Source: Mangrovibacterium sp047972415
Lineage (GTDB): Bacteria; Bacteroidota; Bacteroidia; Bacteroidales; Prolixibacteraceae
Direction of reading: 5' to 3'
Assembly (NCBI GenBank): GCA_047972415.1
Contig: JBKEAN010000246.1
Coordinates: forward strand, 1 to 28,794
DNA length: 28,794 nt
Of this stretch, positions 15,372-22,088 are shown piece by piece; positions within the stretch are counted from its first letter, which is position 1; the number at the start of each line of letters is the position of its first letter. The notes below the pieces were generated by a model, which was not told the origin of the DNA, did not search any database, and was given only the letters and a program-made list of their open reading frames with translations. A program made the position numbers and the translations under genes.

Positions 15372-15387
15372 AAAGCCCGACAGACTC
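15372..15387 (-). repeat. IS right terminal inverted repeat
   Basis: Read on the minus strand: GAGTCTGTCGGGCTTT, matching the left end at 15 of 16 positions. The target copy CGAG follows at 15388-15391. Confidence 0.85.
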
Positions 15388-15391
15388 CGAG

Positions 15392-15952
15392 GTTCATTAT
15401 TTGTTGAATAACAGCATCGGGCTAGGTGTTAGTTATGCGTTCTCGCAGTCGAAAGCGAAGGGTGACTTTTTGTTGAGTGGGTATCTTAATATGAATATTC
15501 CCGGCTACATTAATCAGCACCTGGAAGAAAAAATGTATATGCAGTTTATTGGCCCTTCAATATTGTTTCAACAGTTTATCGGGACTGGACGGAAAATAAA
15601 AATTTCGGAAACTTTGTCGCCTGGTATGATGCTGTTTCGCGACGAAAGCAGGAGTCAGCAGTATACTTATTGGTACGGTAATAATGATTATTACGAAGGC
15701 ATACCTCCGCAGTACTTCGAATATGCTAATTCAGTTTTAACCGGTAAAACTATCGGTGGCAAGGCAAGCTTGTCAGTCGAGTATTGTTTCACACCTCGCT
15801 TTTCGGCAGGTTTAGCGGGTAATTTTACCTGGGCCGAGCTTCGCAAGGCTTCATTTAAAAGCATGTACGACGAAGTGGAAGATCAGAAACTCGCTGACCG
15901 CATTGATTTGTCGCGCATTGACTATGGTATTTCTATTCGCTATAATTTTTAA
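15392..15952 (+). pseudogene. C-terminal part of the split outer-membrane barrel gene
   Basis: These 186 codons plus stop continue the gene begun at 13398. Joining codon 136 (GAG at 13803-13805) directly to GTT at 15392 gives ...YYLGAE-VHYLLNNSIGLGVSYAF..., a smooth beta-strand pattern, and a 322-aa protein with no stop. The C-terminus ends in IRYNF, the terminal aromatic of outer-membrane barrels. An ATG inside the IS end (15338) is in frame, so an N-terminally altered 204-aa product without a signal peptide could be translated, but it could not be exported. The BACON lipoprotein follows after 29 nt and was probably in the same operon. Confidence 0.88.
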
Positions 15953-15981
15953 CCGACCTTGAATCAACTAAAACTAATCGT

Positions 15982-17949
15982 ATGAAACGATTTATTACAT
16001 ACAGCATATTGGCAGCAGCCGCCTTTTTACTTTTTTCGTGCAGCGACGATTTTGTAAATGAGCAGATTGGTATTTCAGGCGTTGCCGAATCGTCGATTGC
16101 CATCTCTCCGGATTGGGAGGCCGATGATTATCCGTTTTTAATTGAAGGTGCCGGAACTTCCGACTTTAGCGTTATCAGTAAACCCGATTGGCTGGTTCTC
16201 AGTACCAACTCGGGAAGTTTTGAAAACGATACGGCAACCATTCGTTGCAAAGCCAATACGGTTGCCAATTTTTCAGAAACCGGTATTTATTTGGAGCAAA
16301 TGCTTGTATCGGTAGGTGGCAAAAAGTACGCTATCCCGGTGTATTACATTACCGAGGGTAATCCTTCCGTTCAGGTTCAGAATTCATTCATAATAAATTA
16401 CAACGATTACAATCCGTGGTTACAGATATCGAATACAGGAGATGGTATTCTTTTCTGGGAGATTGTTAGTATGCCAAAGTGGTTATCAGTTAATAGCAGC
16501 CAGTTCGATCCGACATCGGTTATGCTGGGGCAAGGCACTACGGCATCGGTACCATTTGTACTCAATGTTGAAGCTGCGTTAAATACAGATTCGACAGGAA
16601 CCATCGTGTTGCGGACTAACGACAAGTCAAAACCGCAGGTTCAGATTTATGTCATTGCCAATTTGGGTACGCCAAAGTTGAGCGTTTCTTCGTACGATAC
16701 GCCAGTCGATTTTGGAACTTCAACTACCAGTAAGACCTTCGATTTTAGTAATAATGGAAATGGAATTCTCGCTTGGGGTTTCGATGGCCTACCCGCTTGG
16801 TTGACTATTTCCAAATCAAACGGAACTTTATACAGCTATAATTGGGAGACTGTTGCTCTTATCTGCGATCGCAGCAAATTGCCTTTGCCCGGCTTAAATT
16901 CGGCAACCATTTATCTGAAATCGAATGACTCGTCAACGCCTTCGTATCCCCTAACCGTAACAGCCCGAGCCCCGGGCAGCAATGCTAACATCCGGGCTTT
17001 GGAAGGAAATATTGTTGATGCCAGTTTCGATAAAAACAAAAATATACTGTATTACGCAACAAGCCAACCCAATAAGTTGATTGCTTACGATGTGGCAGCA
17101 AAAAGTATTTTACACGAAGTGGCTTTGAGCAAAGCACCAACATGTTTGGCCATTTCCGAAGATTTTACAAAAGCACTGACAGGGCATGGCGGCGTGATTA
17201 GTGTGGTTGATTTAAACAACCATTCTGTTTCGAAAACGATTGATATTATCGGTACTGTTGCTGATGTTGAGTTTGCGGCAAATAACTGGTGTGCCTACAC
17301 TGAGGGCGGAAATTACAACATTCAGCACACCACAATTTATTGGGTGAATCTTTCAGATGGCAGCCTTACCGAAGGGAGTCATGTTTATGAAGACTGCCTG
17401 ATTAAAAAAGTACCCAATCTGGATTATCTAATTGGTTCCGAAACAGAAGTGTCGAGCGGAGTTTATGTTTACGATATAAACAATAGAACTGAAAAAGCCG
17501 ACATTTTTGAGTCGTTCCGGAATTTCTGGTTTGCTGGAAATTATATTATTAGTTTAAACGGGGCTGTTTATCGCGTTTCTGATGTTATCTCCCAAAATGG
17601 GTATACTAGCGGTGGGATCTCACCGATTGGAGAATTACAGTATCCGGAAGACGACTATTACGGTATTCAGGGGATTGACTATTGCAGTTCAATTCACGCC
17701 ATTTTTGGGTTGAAACGGAAAGACTATCAAACAATTTCTTCATCAATCTACCAGTTTGAAGACAACGATTATTCGTTGGTAAAAACCTACATGTATGATA
17801 ATTTGTATCAGCCCGATACACAAACTACTGCTTACGAGGTTGAAGCCCGGTATTTGTTTGCGAATGGCTCAGGAACTGAATTGTCGGTTCTCCGAAAGGG
17901 TTTAGCCAATTCCAATTGGTCTATTGAGTTTATTCCAATACAGGATTAG
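15982..17949 (+). CDS. Surface lipoprotein with BACON-like repeats and propeller-like C-terminus
   Basis: A 655-aa lipoprotein with lipobox LFSC (Cys20) and the following acidic residues SDD, which favour surface export in this phylum. Three Ig-like repeats follow at about 30-125, 130-228 and 232-330. Each has the BACON-type W-L signature (PDWLVLSTNSGSF, PKWLSVNSSQF, PAWLTISKSNGTL). BACON domains in Bacteroidota bind carbohydrate or mucin, or act as spacers. The remaining 330 residues look like blades of a beta-propeller (ILYYATSQPNKLIAYDV, GVISVVDLNNHSVSKTID, GVYVYDINNRTEKADIF). The gene is 29 nt after the split barrel gene. Expression may now be reduced by the IS upstream. Ligand unknown. 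Confidence 0.82.
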   Translation: MKRFITYSILAAAAFLLFSCSDDFVNEQIGISGVAESSIAISPDWEADDYPFLIEGAGTSDFSVISKPDWLVLSTNSGSFENDTATIRCKANTVANFSETGIYLEQMLVSVGGKKYAIPVYYITEGNPSVQVQNSFIINYNDYNPWLQISNTGDGILFWEIVSMPKWLSVNSSQFDPTSVMLGQGTTASVPFVLNVEAALNTDSTGTIVLRTNDKSKPQVQIYVIANLGTPKLSVSSYDTPVDFGTSTTSKTFDFSNNGNGILAWGFDGLPAWLTISKSNGTLYSYNWETVALICDRSKLPLPGLNSATIYLKSNDSSTPSYPLTVTARAPGSNANIRALEGNIVDASFDKNKNILYYATSQPNKLIAYDVAAKSILHEVALSKAPTCLAISEDFTKALTGHGGVISVVDLNNHSVSKTIDIIGTVADVEFAANNWCAYTEGGNYNIQHTTIYWVNLSDGSLTEGSHVYEDCLIKKVPNLDYLIGSETEVSSGVYVYDINNRTEKADIFESFRNFWFAGNYIISLNGAVYRVSDVISQNGYTSGGISPIGELQYPEDDYYGIQGIDYCSSIHAIFGLKRKDYQTISSSIYQFEDNDYSLVKTYMYDNLYQPDTQTTAYEVEARYLFANGSGTELSVLRKGLANSNWSIEFIPIQD

Positions 17950-17971
17950 TTTGGTTTAAAATAAACGCGGA

Positions 17972-18017
17972 CGGTTGAAGACAGTCGCAGATGATTGCTT
18001 CAACCGCCTGCCATTTT
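17972..18017 (+). terminator. Probable terminator after the BACON lipoprotein
   Basis: A 9-bp stem (CGGTTGAAG at 17972-17980 with CTTCAACCG at 17998-18006) with a 17-nt loop. The T-run starts several bases later, so it is weaker than the other terminators. Confidence 0.5.
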
Positions 18018-18024
18018 TAGTTTG

Positions 18025-18063
18025 AAATAAAAAGGGTAAACAGCCACGCTGCTCACCCTTTTC
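18025..18063 (-). terminator. Intrinsic terminator after ahpF
   Basis: On the minus strand AAAAGGGT pairs with ACCCTTTT (18055-18062 and 18030-18037), with an inner AGC/GCT pairing, followed by U residues. It starts 27 nt past the ahpF stop codon. Confidence 0.85.
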
Positions 18064-18088
18064 TAAAATTGTTCTGTTTGTTGTTGTC

Positions 18089-19672
18089 TTAGCCGGCAAC
18101 TTCAGCTTCGGTAGCGACGCCGAGTTGCAAACCTTTTATTTGATCGTCGAAGGCAGAAAGGGCGGCTTTGGAGCCTTCGCCCATCGCAATGACTATTTGT
18201 TTGTAGGGAACTTCAGAAACGTCGCCCGCAGCGTAAATGCCCGGCACGCCGGTGCGGCAGTGCGCATCGATTTTAATTTCGCCCATGCGGTTGGTTTCCA
18301 GCATTCCGGCAAACACGTCGCTGTTGGCTCTCAACCCAATCTGAACAAATACGCCATCCACCAAAATCGTTTCTTCGAGCCCACTGTTGCGGTCGCGGTA
18401 GCGCAGACCGGTTACTTTGGCGCCGTCGCCGATCACTTCGCGGGTTTCCACCGACGTGACGATAGTCACGTTTGTCAAGGTCGCCCGCTTGTTTTGCAGA
18501 ACCTGGTCGCCTTTCAACGTGTCCATAAACTCGAAAACCGTGACATGTGTGGCGATGGACGACAGGTCGATGGCCGCTTCGAGGCCCGAATTGCCACCGC
18601 CAATCACCGCTACTTTTTTCCCCTTGTAGAAGGGGCCGTCGCAGTGGGTACAAAAGGCCACACCCGAACCAATGTATTGGCTCTCGCCCGGAACATTCAA
18701 CTTACGCCAGCTGGCGCCGGTGGCAATAATCAGCGCCGGAGCAGTCAGTTTTTCGCCCAGCGAAGTTTCAACTACCTTGTAGCCGTCGATGAGTTCCGCT
18801 TTTTTCACCAAACGGTTTTCGAGGACGTCAATTTCATAATCGCCCAAATGTTGTTTCAGGTTGGCTGATAGTTGGGCGCCGGTTGTTTGCGGTACCGAAA
18901 TCATGTTCTCGATAGCCACGGTTTCGGTTACCTGGCCACCCACTTTTTCGGCAACCAAGGCAACCGAAAAGCCCTTGCGAGCTGAGTAAATAGCCGCTGA
19001 AACACCGGCAGGGCCGCCGCCTGCAATAATCACGTCGTATTCTTTTGCAGCTTGGGTTGAAGCTTTAAAGTCGGAGCCGCTCAGTGCTTCAATTTTTGTC
19101 AGCAACTCGCCCAGCGACGAACGGCCAACATGCAGCAATTCGCCATTGGCATATACCGAAGGCACGGCTTGTATGTTCAGTGCCTCGACTTCGTTCTTGT
19201 TAATGCCGCCGTCAATAATTTCGTGCTCAATTTTTGGGTTGAGGAGCGACATGATGTTGAGGGCCTGAACCACATCGGGGCAGTTGGTGCAGGTAAGCGA
19301 AATATAGCTTTTTAATTTGACCCGGTTCTTCAGTGCTTTTATCCGGGTGCGCAGGTTTTCGTCCGGCAGATTTTTGCCAATTCCGTCGGCGTTCAGCACC
19401 AAAAGCAACAGGGTGGTAAACTCGTGTCCGTTCGGCACAGCGCGAAATTTAACAGAGGTAGGCTCGCTATTCTTAAAAAGAATGAACTGAAGTTGTTCAC
19501 CACCGGCATGGCTCACGGCTATTTTGTCCGAGCACGACGCAACATCTTCGAGCAGTTCCAGCAGCTCGGTGCGTACAGGATGATTTTCCGGTGCTTCAAC
19601 CTGAAAGGTGTAATTGTTTTGGAGACCGGCAAAAACTGTTGTTACCTGGTCTTTCAGTGCTTGTTCCAACAT
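18089..19672 (-). CDS. ahpF: Alkyl hydroperoxide reductase subunit F
   Basis: A 527-aa flavoprotein disulfide reductase that passes electrons from NAD(P)H through FAD and two redox disulfides to AhpC. The N-terminal double-thioredoxin domain has CTNC (Cys128, Cys131). The FAD site GGGPAG is near 218 and the active CTHC (Cys341, Cys344) sits in GVAFCTHCDGPF. The NAD(P) site GGGNSG is near 358. The late YAAGDV element of the FAD domain is also present. All key residues and the full length are present. It follows ahpC after 76 nt on the same strand, with a strong hairpin in the gap. Confidence 0.97.
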   Translation of the reverse strand: MLEQALKDQVTTVFAGLQNNYTFQVEAPENHPVRTELLELLEDVASCSDKIAVSHAGGEQLQFILFKNSEPTSVKFRAVPNGHEFTTLLLLVLNADGIGKNLPDENLRTRIKALKNRVKLKSYISLTCTNCPDVVQALNIMSLLNPKIEHEIIDGGINKNEVEALNIQAVPSVYANGELLHVGRSSLGELLTKIEALSGSDFKASTQAAKEYDVIIAGGGPAGVSAAIYSARKGFSVALVAEKVGGQVTETVAIENMISVPQTTGAQLSANLKQHLGDYEIDVLENRLVKKAELIDGYKVVETSLGEKLTAPALIIATGASWRKLNVPGESQYIGSGVAFCTHCDGPFYKGKKVAVIGGGNSGLEAAIDLSSIATHVTVFEFMDTLKGDQVLQNKRATLTNVTIVTSVETREVIGDGAKVTGLRYRDRNSGLEETILVDGVFVQIGLRANSDVFAGMLETNRMGEIKIDAHCRTGVPGIYAAGDVSEVPYKQIVIAMGEGSKAALSAFDDQIKGLQLGVATEAEVAG

Positions 19673-19692
19673 GGTTTTTTTAATTTAAACAA

Positions 19693-19723
19693 ACAGGGAG
19701 AACCATTTCTGAATTCTCCCTGT
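19693..19723 (-). terminator. Hairpin between ahpC and ahpF (attenuator-like)
   Basis: A perfect 10-bp inverted repeat (ACAGGGAGAA at 19693-19702 with TTCTCCCTGT at 19714-19723) lies in the 76-nt gap. On the minus strand it is followed by UUGUUU and an A/U-rich stretch, an incomplete U-run. It may terminate part of the transcripts or protect the 3' end of ahpC mRNA, keeping AhpC above AhpF. Confidence 0.6.
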
Positions 19724-19748
19724 GTCCTTTTCTCTTTTATCGTTCGAA

Positions 19749-20312
19749 TTAGATCTTTCCAACCAAATCAATGCTTGGTTTCAGGGTTTTGGCGCCTTCT
19801 TTCCATTTAGCAGGGCAAACTTCGCCGTCGTGGCTGGCAACAAACTGAAGTGCTTTCAGGCGGCGCAACAGTTCTTCTGCGTTACGGCCTACGTTACCGG
19901 CAACTACTTCGTAAGCTACAATTTCGCCAGCAGGGTTAACAATGAACGTGCCGCGCTCGGCCAGGCCAACTTCTTCAATCATTACATCAAAACCGCGCGA
20001 AAGCACGCCTGTTGGATCGGCTAACATGGGGTATTTAATTTTTTTGATGGTTGAAGAAGCATCGTGCCATGCTTTGTGTACAAAGTGTGTGTCGGTTGAA
20101 ACCGAATAGACTTCGCAACCAGCAGCCTTAAACTCGTCGTATTTGTCGGCCAGGTCTTCCAGCTCGGTCGGACATACAAAGGTGAAGTCGGCCGGGTAGA
20201 AAAAGAAAATGCTCCATTTACCCAATACACTTGCTTTACTTACTTCCTGAAAACCGTTGTTTACGAAAGCCTGTACTTTAAAATCGATGATTTGTTTACC
20301 AATTTGTGACAT
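19749..20312 (-). CDS. ahpC: Alkyl hydroperoxide reductase subunit C (2-Cys peroxiredoxin)
   Basis: A 187-aa cytosolic typical 2-Cys peroxiredoxin that reduces hydrogen peroxide and organic hydroperoxides. The peroxidatic Cys47 is in the motif FTFVCPTE with its PxxxT/SxxC context (YPADFTFVC). The resolving Cys166 is in GEVCPAKW. The C-terminal tail and length match AhpC1-type enzymes, and ahpF follows, as in many bacteria. A consensus promoter lies at 20356-20387. Regulation by an OxyR-type factor is likely from knowledge of Bacteroidota but no site was recognised. Confidence 0.98.
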   Translation of the reverse strand: MSQIGKQIIDFKVQAFVNNGFQEVSKASVLGKWSIFFFYPADFTFVCPTELEDLADKYDEFKAAGCEVYSVSTDTHFVHKAWHDASSTIKKIKYPMLADPTGVLSRGFDVMIEEVGLAERGTFIVNPAGEIVAYEVVAGNVGRNAEELLRRLKALQFVASHDGEVCPAKWKEGAKTLKPSIDLVGKI

Positions 20313-20355
20313 AGTTATAACGTTTTAAATGTTTATTTATCGTTTAATTACCACA

Positions 20356-20387
20356 CAAAAATACATTTCAAACCAAAGCCAGTCAAA
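20356..20387 (-). promoter_or_regulatory. Consensus promoter of ahpCF
   Basis: On the minus strand TTTG (20384-20387), a 20-nt spacer and TATTTTTG (20356-20363) form a full match to the Bacteroidota -33/-7 consensus, about 44 nt upstream of the ahpC start. Confidence 0.75.
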
Positions 20388-20434
20388 GTGAATTTTTCTA
20401 TATCGGATAGATGAAATTGATATGTTCCGTTTCA

Positions 20435-20463
20435 TCCTGACAGGTTTCGAAAACCTGCCAGGA
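20435..20463. repeat. REP-like palindrome between the M20 peptidase and ahpC
   Basis: TCCTGACAGGTTT and AAACCTGCCAGGA face each other across CGA: 12 of 13 bases pair. No U-run follows on either strand. Palindromes with this CCTGACAGGTTTTCGAAACCTG-like core recur in intergenic regions of many Bacteroidota genomes, so it is probably a dispersed element doubling as a 3'-end hairpin for the peptidase mRNA. Confidence 0.7.
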
Positions 20464-20476
20464 TTTGTGAACTGGT

Positions 20477-21847
20477 TTATTTTTTCAATTCAGCAAAATA
20501 CTTGTAGAACCCGGGAATAGTGCGGATGCCATTGAAGAACTGCTCCAACGGGAAGTTCTCGTTGGGAGAATGAATGGCATCCGACTCAAGCCCAAAGCCC
20601 ATGAGCACCGACTTGATACCCAGGACTTGCTCGAAAGTGGAAATAATGGGGATGCTACCCCCGCTGCGGACAGGAACCGGGCGTTTGCCGTAAGTATCCA
20701 GATACGCTTTTTCGGCCGCCAGGTATTCTGGCACATCAATCGGGCAAACATATCCTTGGCCGCCGTGCAGCGATTTTACTTCCACTTTTACAGTTTCCGG
20801 AGCAATGGATTCGAAGTGGGCCTTGAATAGGTCGGCAATTTTGTGGTGATCCTGGTTGGGTACCAAGCGGCAGCTAATTTTTGCATAGGCTTTTGATGGA
20901 ATAACCGTTTTGGCGCCTTCGCCGGTGTAGCCGCCCCAAATGCCGCATACATCAAACGTGGGACGAATTCCGGTGCGTTCGGTGGTGGTGTAGCCTTCTT
21001 CTCCGAATACATTCTGGAGGTCGAGGGCTTTTTTATACGTGTCAAGGTCGAAGGGTGCACGGCCCAACAGCTTCCGTTCTTCCGCCGAAACAAGCTCCAC
21101 ATCGTCGTAAAATCCGAGGATGGTGATGTGCCCCTTTTCGTCGGTCATTTGGGCAATCAGTTTGGCCAATATATTGATCGGGTTGGCTACTGCACCGCCA
21201 AAAAGGCCCGAGTGCAGGTCGCGGTTGGGGCCGGTTACTTCAACCTGCCAGTAAGCAAGGCCGCGTAGTCCGGTTGTAATTGACGGTGTCTGCGGGTCAA
21301 TCATGCCGGTATCCGAAACCAAAATTACGTCAGCCGCCAGCATCTTCTTGTGTTCCTCGCACCATTTCCCGAGGTTGGGCGATCCAATTTCTTCTTCGCC
21401 CTCAATCATAAATTTTACGTTGCAGGGCAGGCAATGGTTGGCCACCATGTATTCAAAAGCTTTGGCGTGCATAAACGACTGCCCTTTGTCGTCGTCGGCC
21501 CCGCGTGCATAAATTTTCCCATCACGGATTTCTGGTTCAAAGGGGGGTGTTTTCCACAAGTCCAGCGGTTCAACCGGCATCACGTCCATGTGGGCGTAAA
21601 CCAAAACAGTTGGTTTTGAGGGATCAATCATTTTTTCGCCATAAGTGACCGGGTTTCCGGCAGTTTCGTAAACTTCAGCCCGGTCGGCCCCAGCTTTCAG
21701 CAACAGTTCTTTCCAATATTCGGCAGCCCGGTACATGTCGGGTTTGTGGGCTGCAACTGAGCTGATTGAGGGAATGCGGATCAAGCCAAATAGCTCTTGC
21801 AGAAAACGATCTTTGTGTTGATCGATGTAATGGTCAATGTTTTTCAT
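20477..21847 (-). CDS. M20-family metallodipeptidase
   Basis: A 456-aa cytosolic zinc peptidase of the M20 family (CNDP/PepV-like dipeptidases). Visible metal and catalytic residues are His86 and Asp88 in YAHMDVMPVEP, the Asp118-120 run in GADDDKGQ, the Glu151/Glu152 pair in EGEEEIGS and Asp179 in LVSDTGM. The final ligand is probably the His in DAIHSPNENF near the C-terminus. The dimerisation insert (about 200-310, with RDLHSGLFGG) is present. Length is normal. It likely cleaves dipeptides; the exact specificity is not readable. No partner gene is obvious. Confidence 0.92.
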   Translation of the reverse strand: MKNIDHYIDQHKDRFLQELFGLIRIPSISSVAAHKPDMYRAAEYWKELLLKAGADRAEVYETAGNPVTYGEKMIDPSKPTVLVYAHMDVMPVEPLDLWKTPPFEPEIRDGKIYARGADDDKGQSFMHAKAFEYMVANHCLPCNVKFMIEGEEEIGSPNLGKWCEEHKKMLAADVILVSDTGMIDPQTPSITTGLRGLAYWQVEVTGPNRDLHSGLFGGAVANPINILAKLIAQMTDEKGHITILGFYDDVELVSAEERKLLGRAPFDLDTYKKALDLQNVFGEEGYTTTERTGIRPTFDVCGIWGGYTGEGAKTVIPSKAYAKISCRLVPNQDHHKIADLFKAHFESIAPETVKVEVKSLHGGQGYVCPIDVPEYLAAEKAYLDTYGKRPVPVRSGGSIPIISTFEQVLGIKSVLMGFGLESDAIHSPNENFPLEQFFNGIRTIPGFYKYFAELKK

Positions 21848-22088
21848 ATGTATCTATTTTCAGAATCGGGTTGTATTTTTTCGTTATAACAGTCGCGCTT
21901 GATTAAAATACCAACATTGGAATAAGCGTTCCGGCCTTTCTGAGAGGCTGAATCTCTGCTTTTATGGACTAATCCATGAGCTTTTAGTTTTTTAGACAAT
22001 ACGACTGTTCTAAGATACGGTTTTCGGGCTGAACGAACGAAGCCAAAATACTGCTTTTACACGTTTGTGATGTGATATATGTCAGTGT

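Larger units (their letters stand above)
13806..15387 (-). mobile_element. IS1182-like insertion sequence, about 1.58 kb
   Basis: The element is bounded by near-perfect terminal inverted repeats, read inward as GAG[C/T]CTGTCGGGCTTT (13806-13821 and 15372-15387, 15 of 16 matching), and a direct duplication of the target. It carries one intact DDE transposase on the minus strand and a noncoding tail of about 190 bp beyond the transposase stop. The ends and the transposase look intact, so the insertion may be recent and the element active. The family call rests on the transposase layout. Confidence 0.88.

Noticed and set aside
13955..15738. AATTCAGTTTTAA word shared by the IS tail and the barrel gene
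   Set aside because: A/T-rich 13-mer; no extension of similarity on either side, likely chance.
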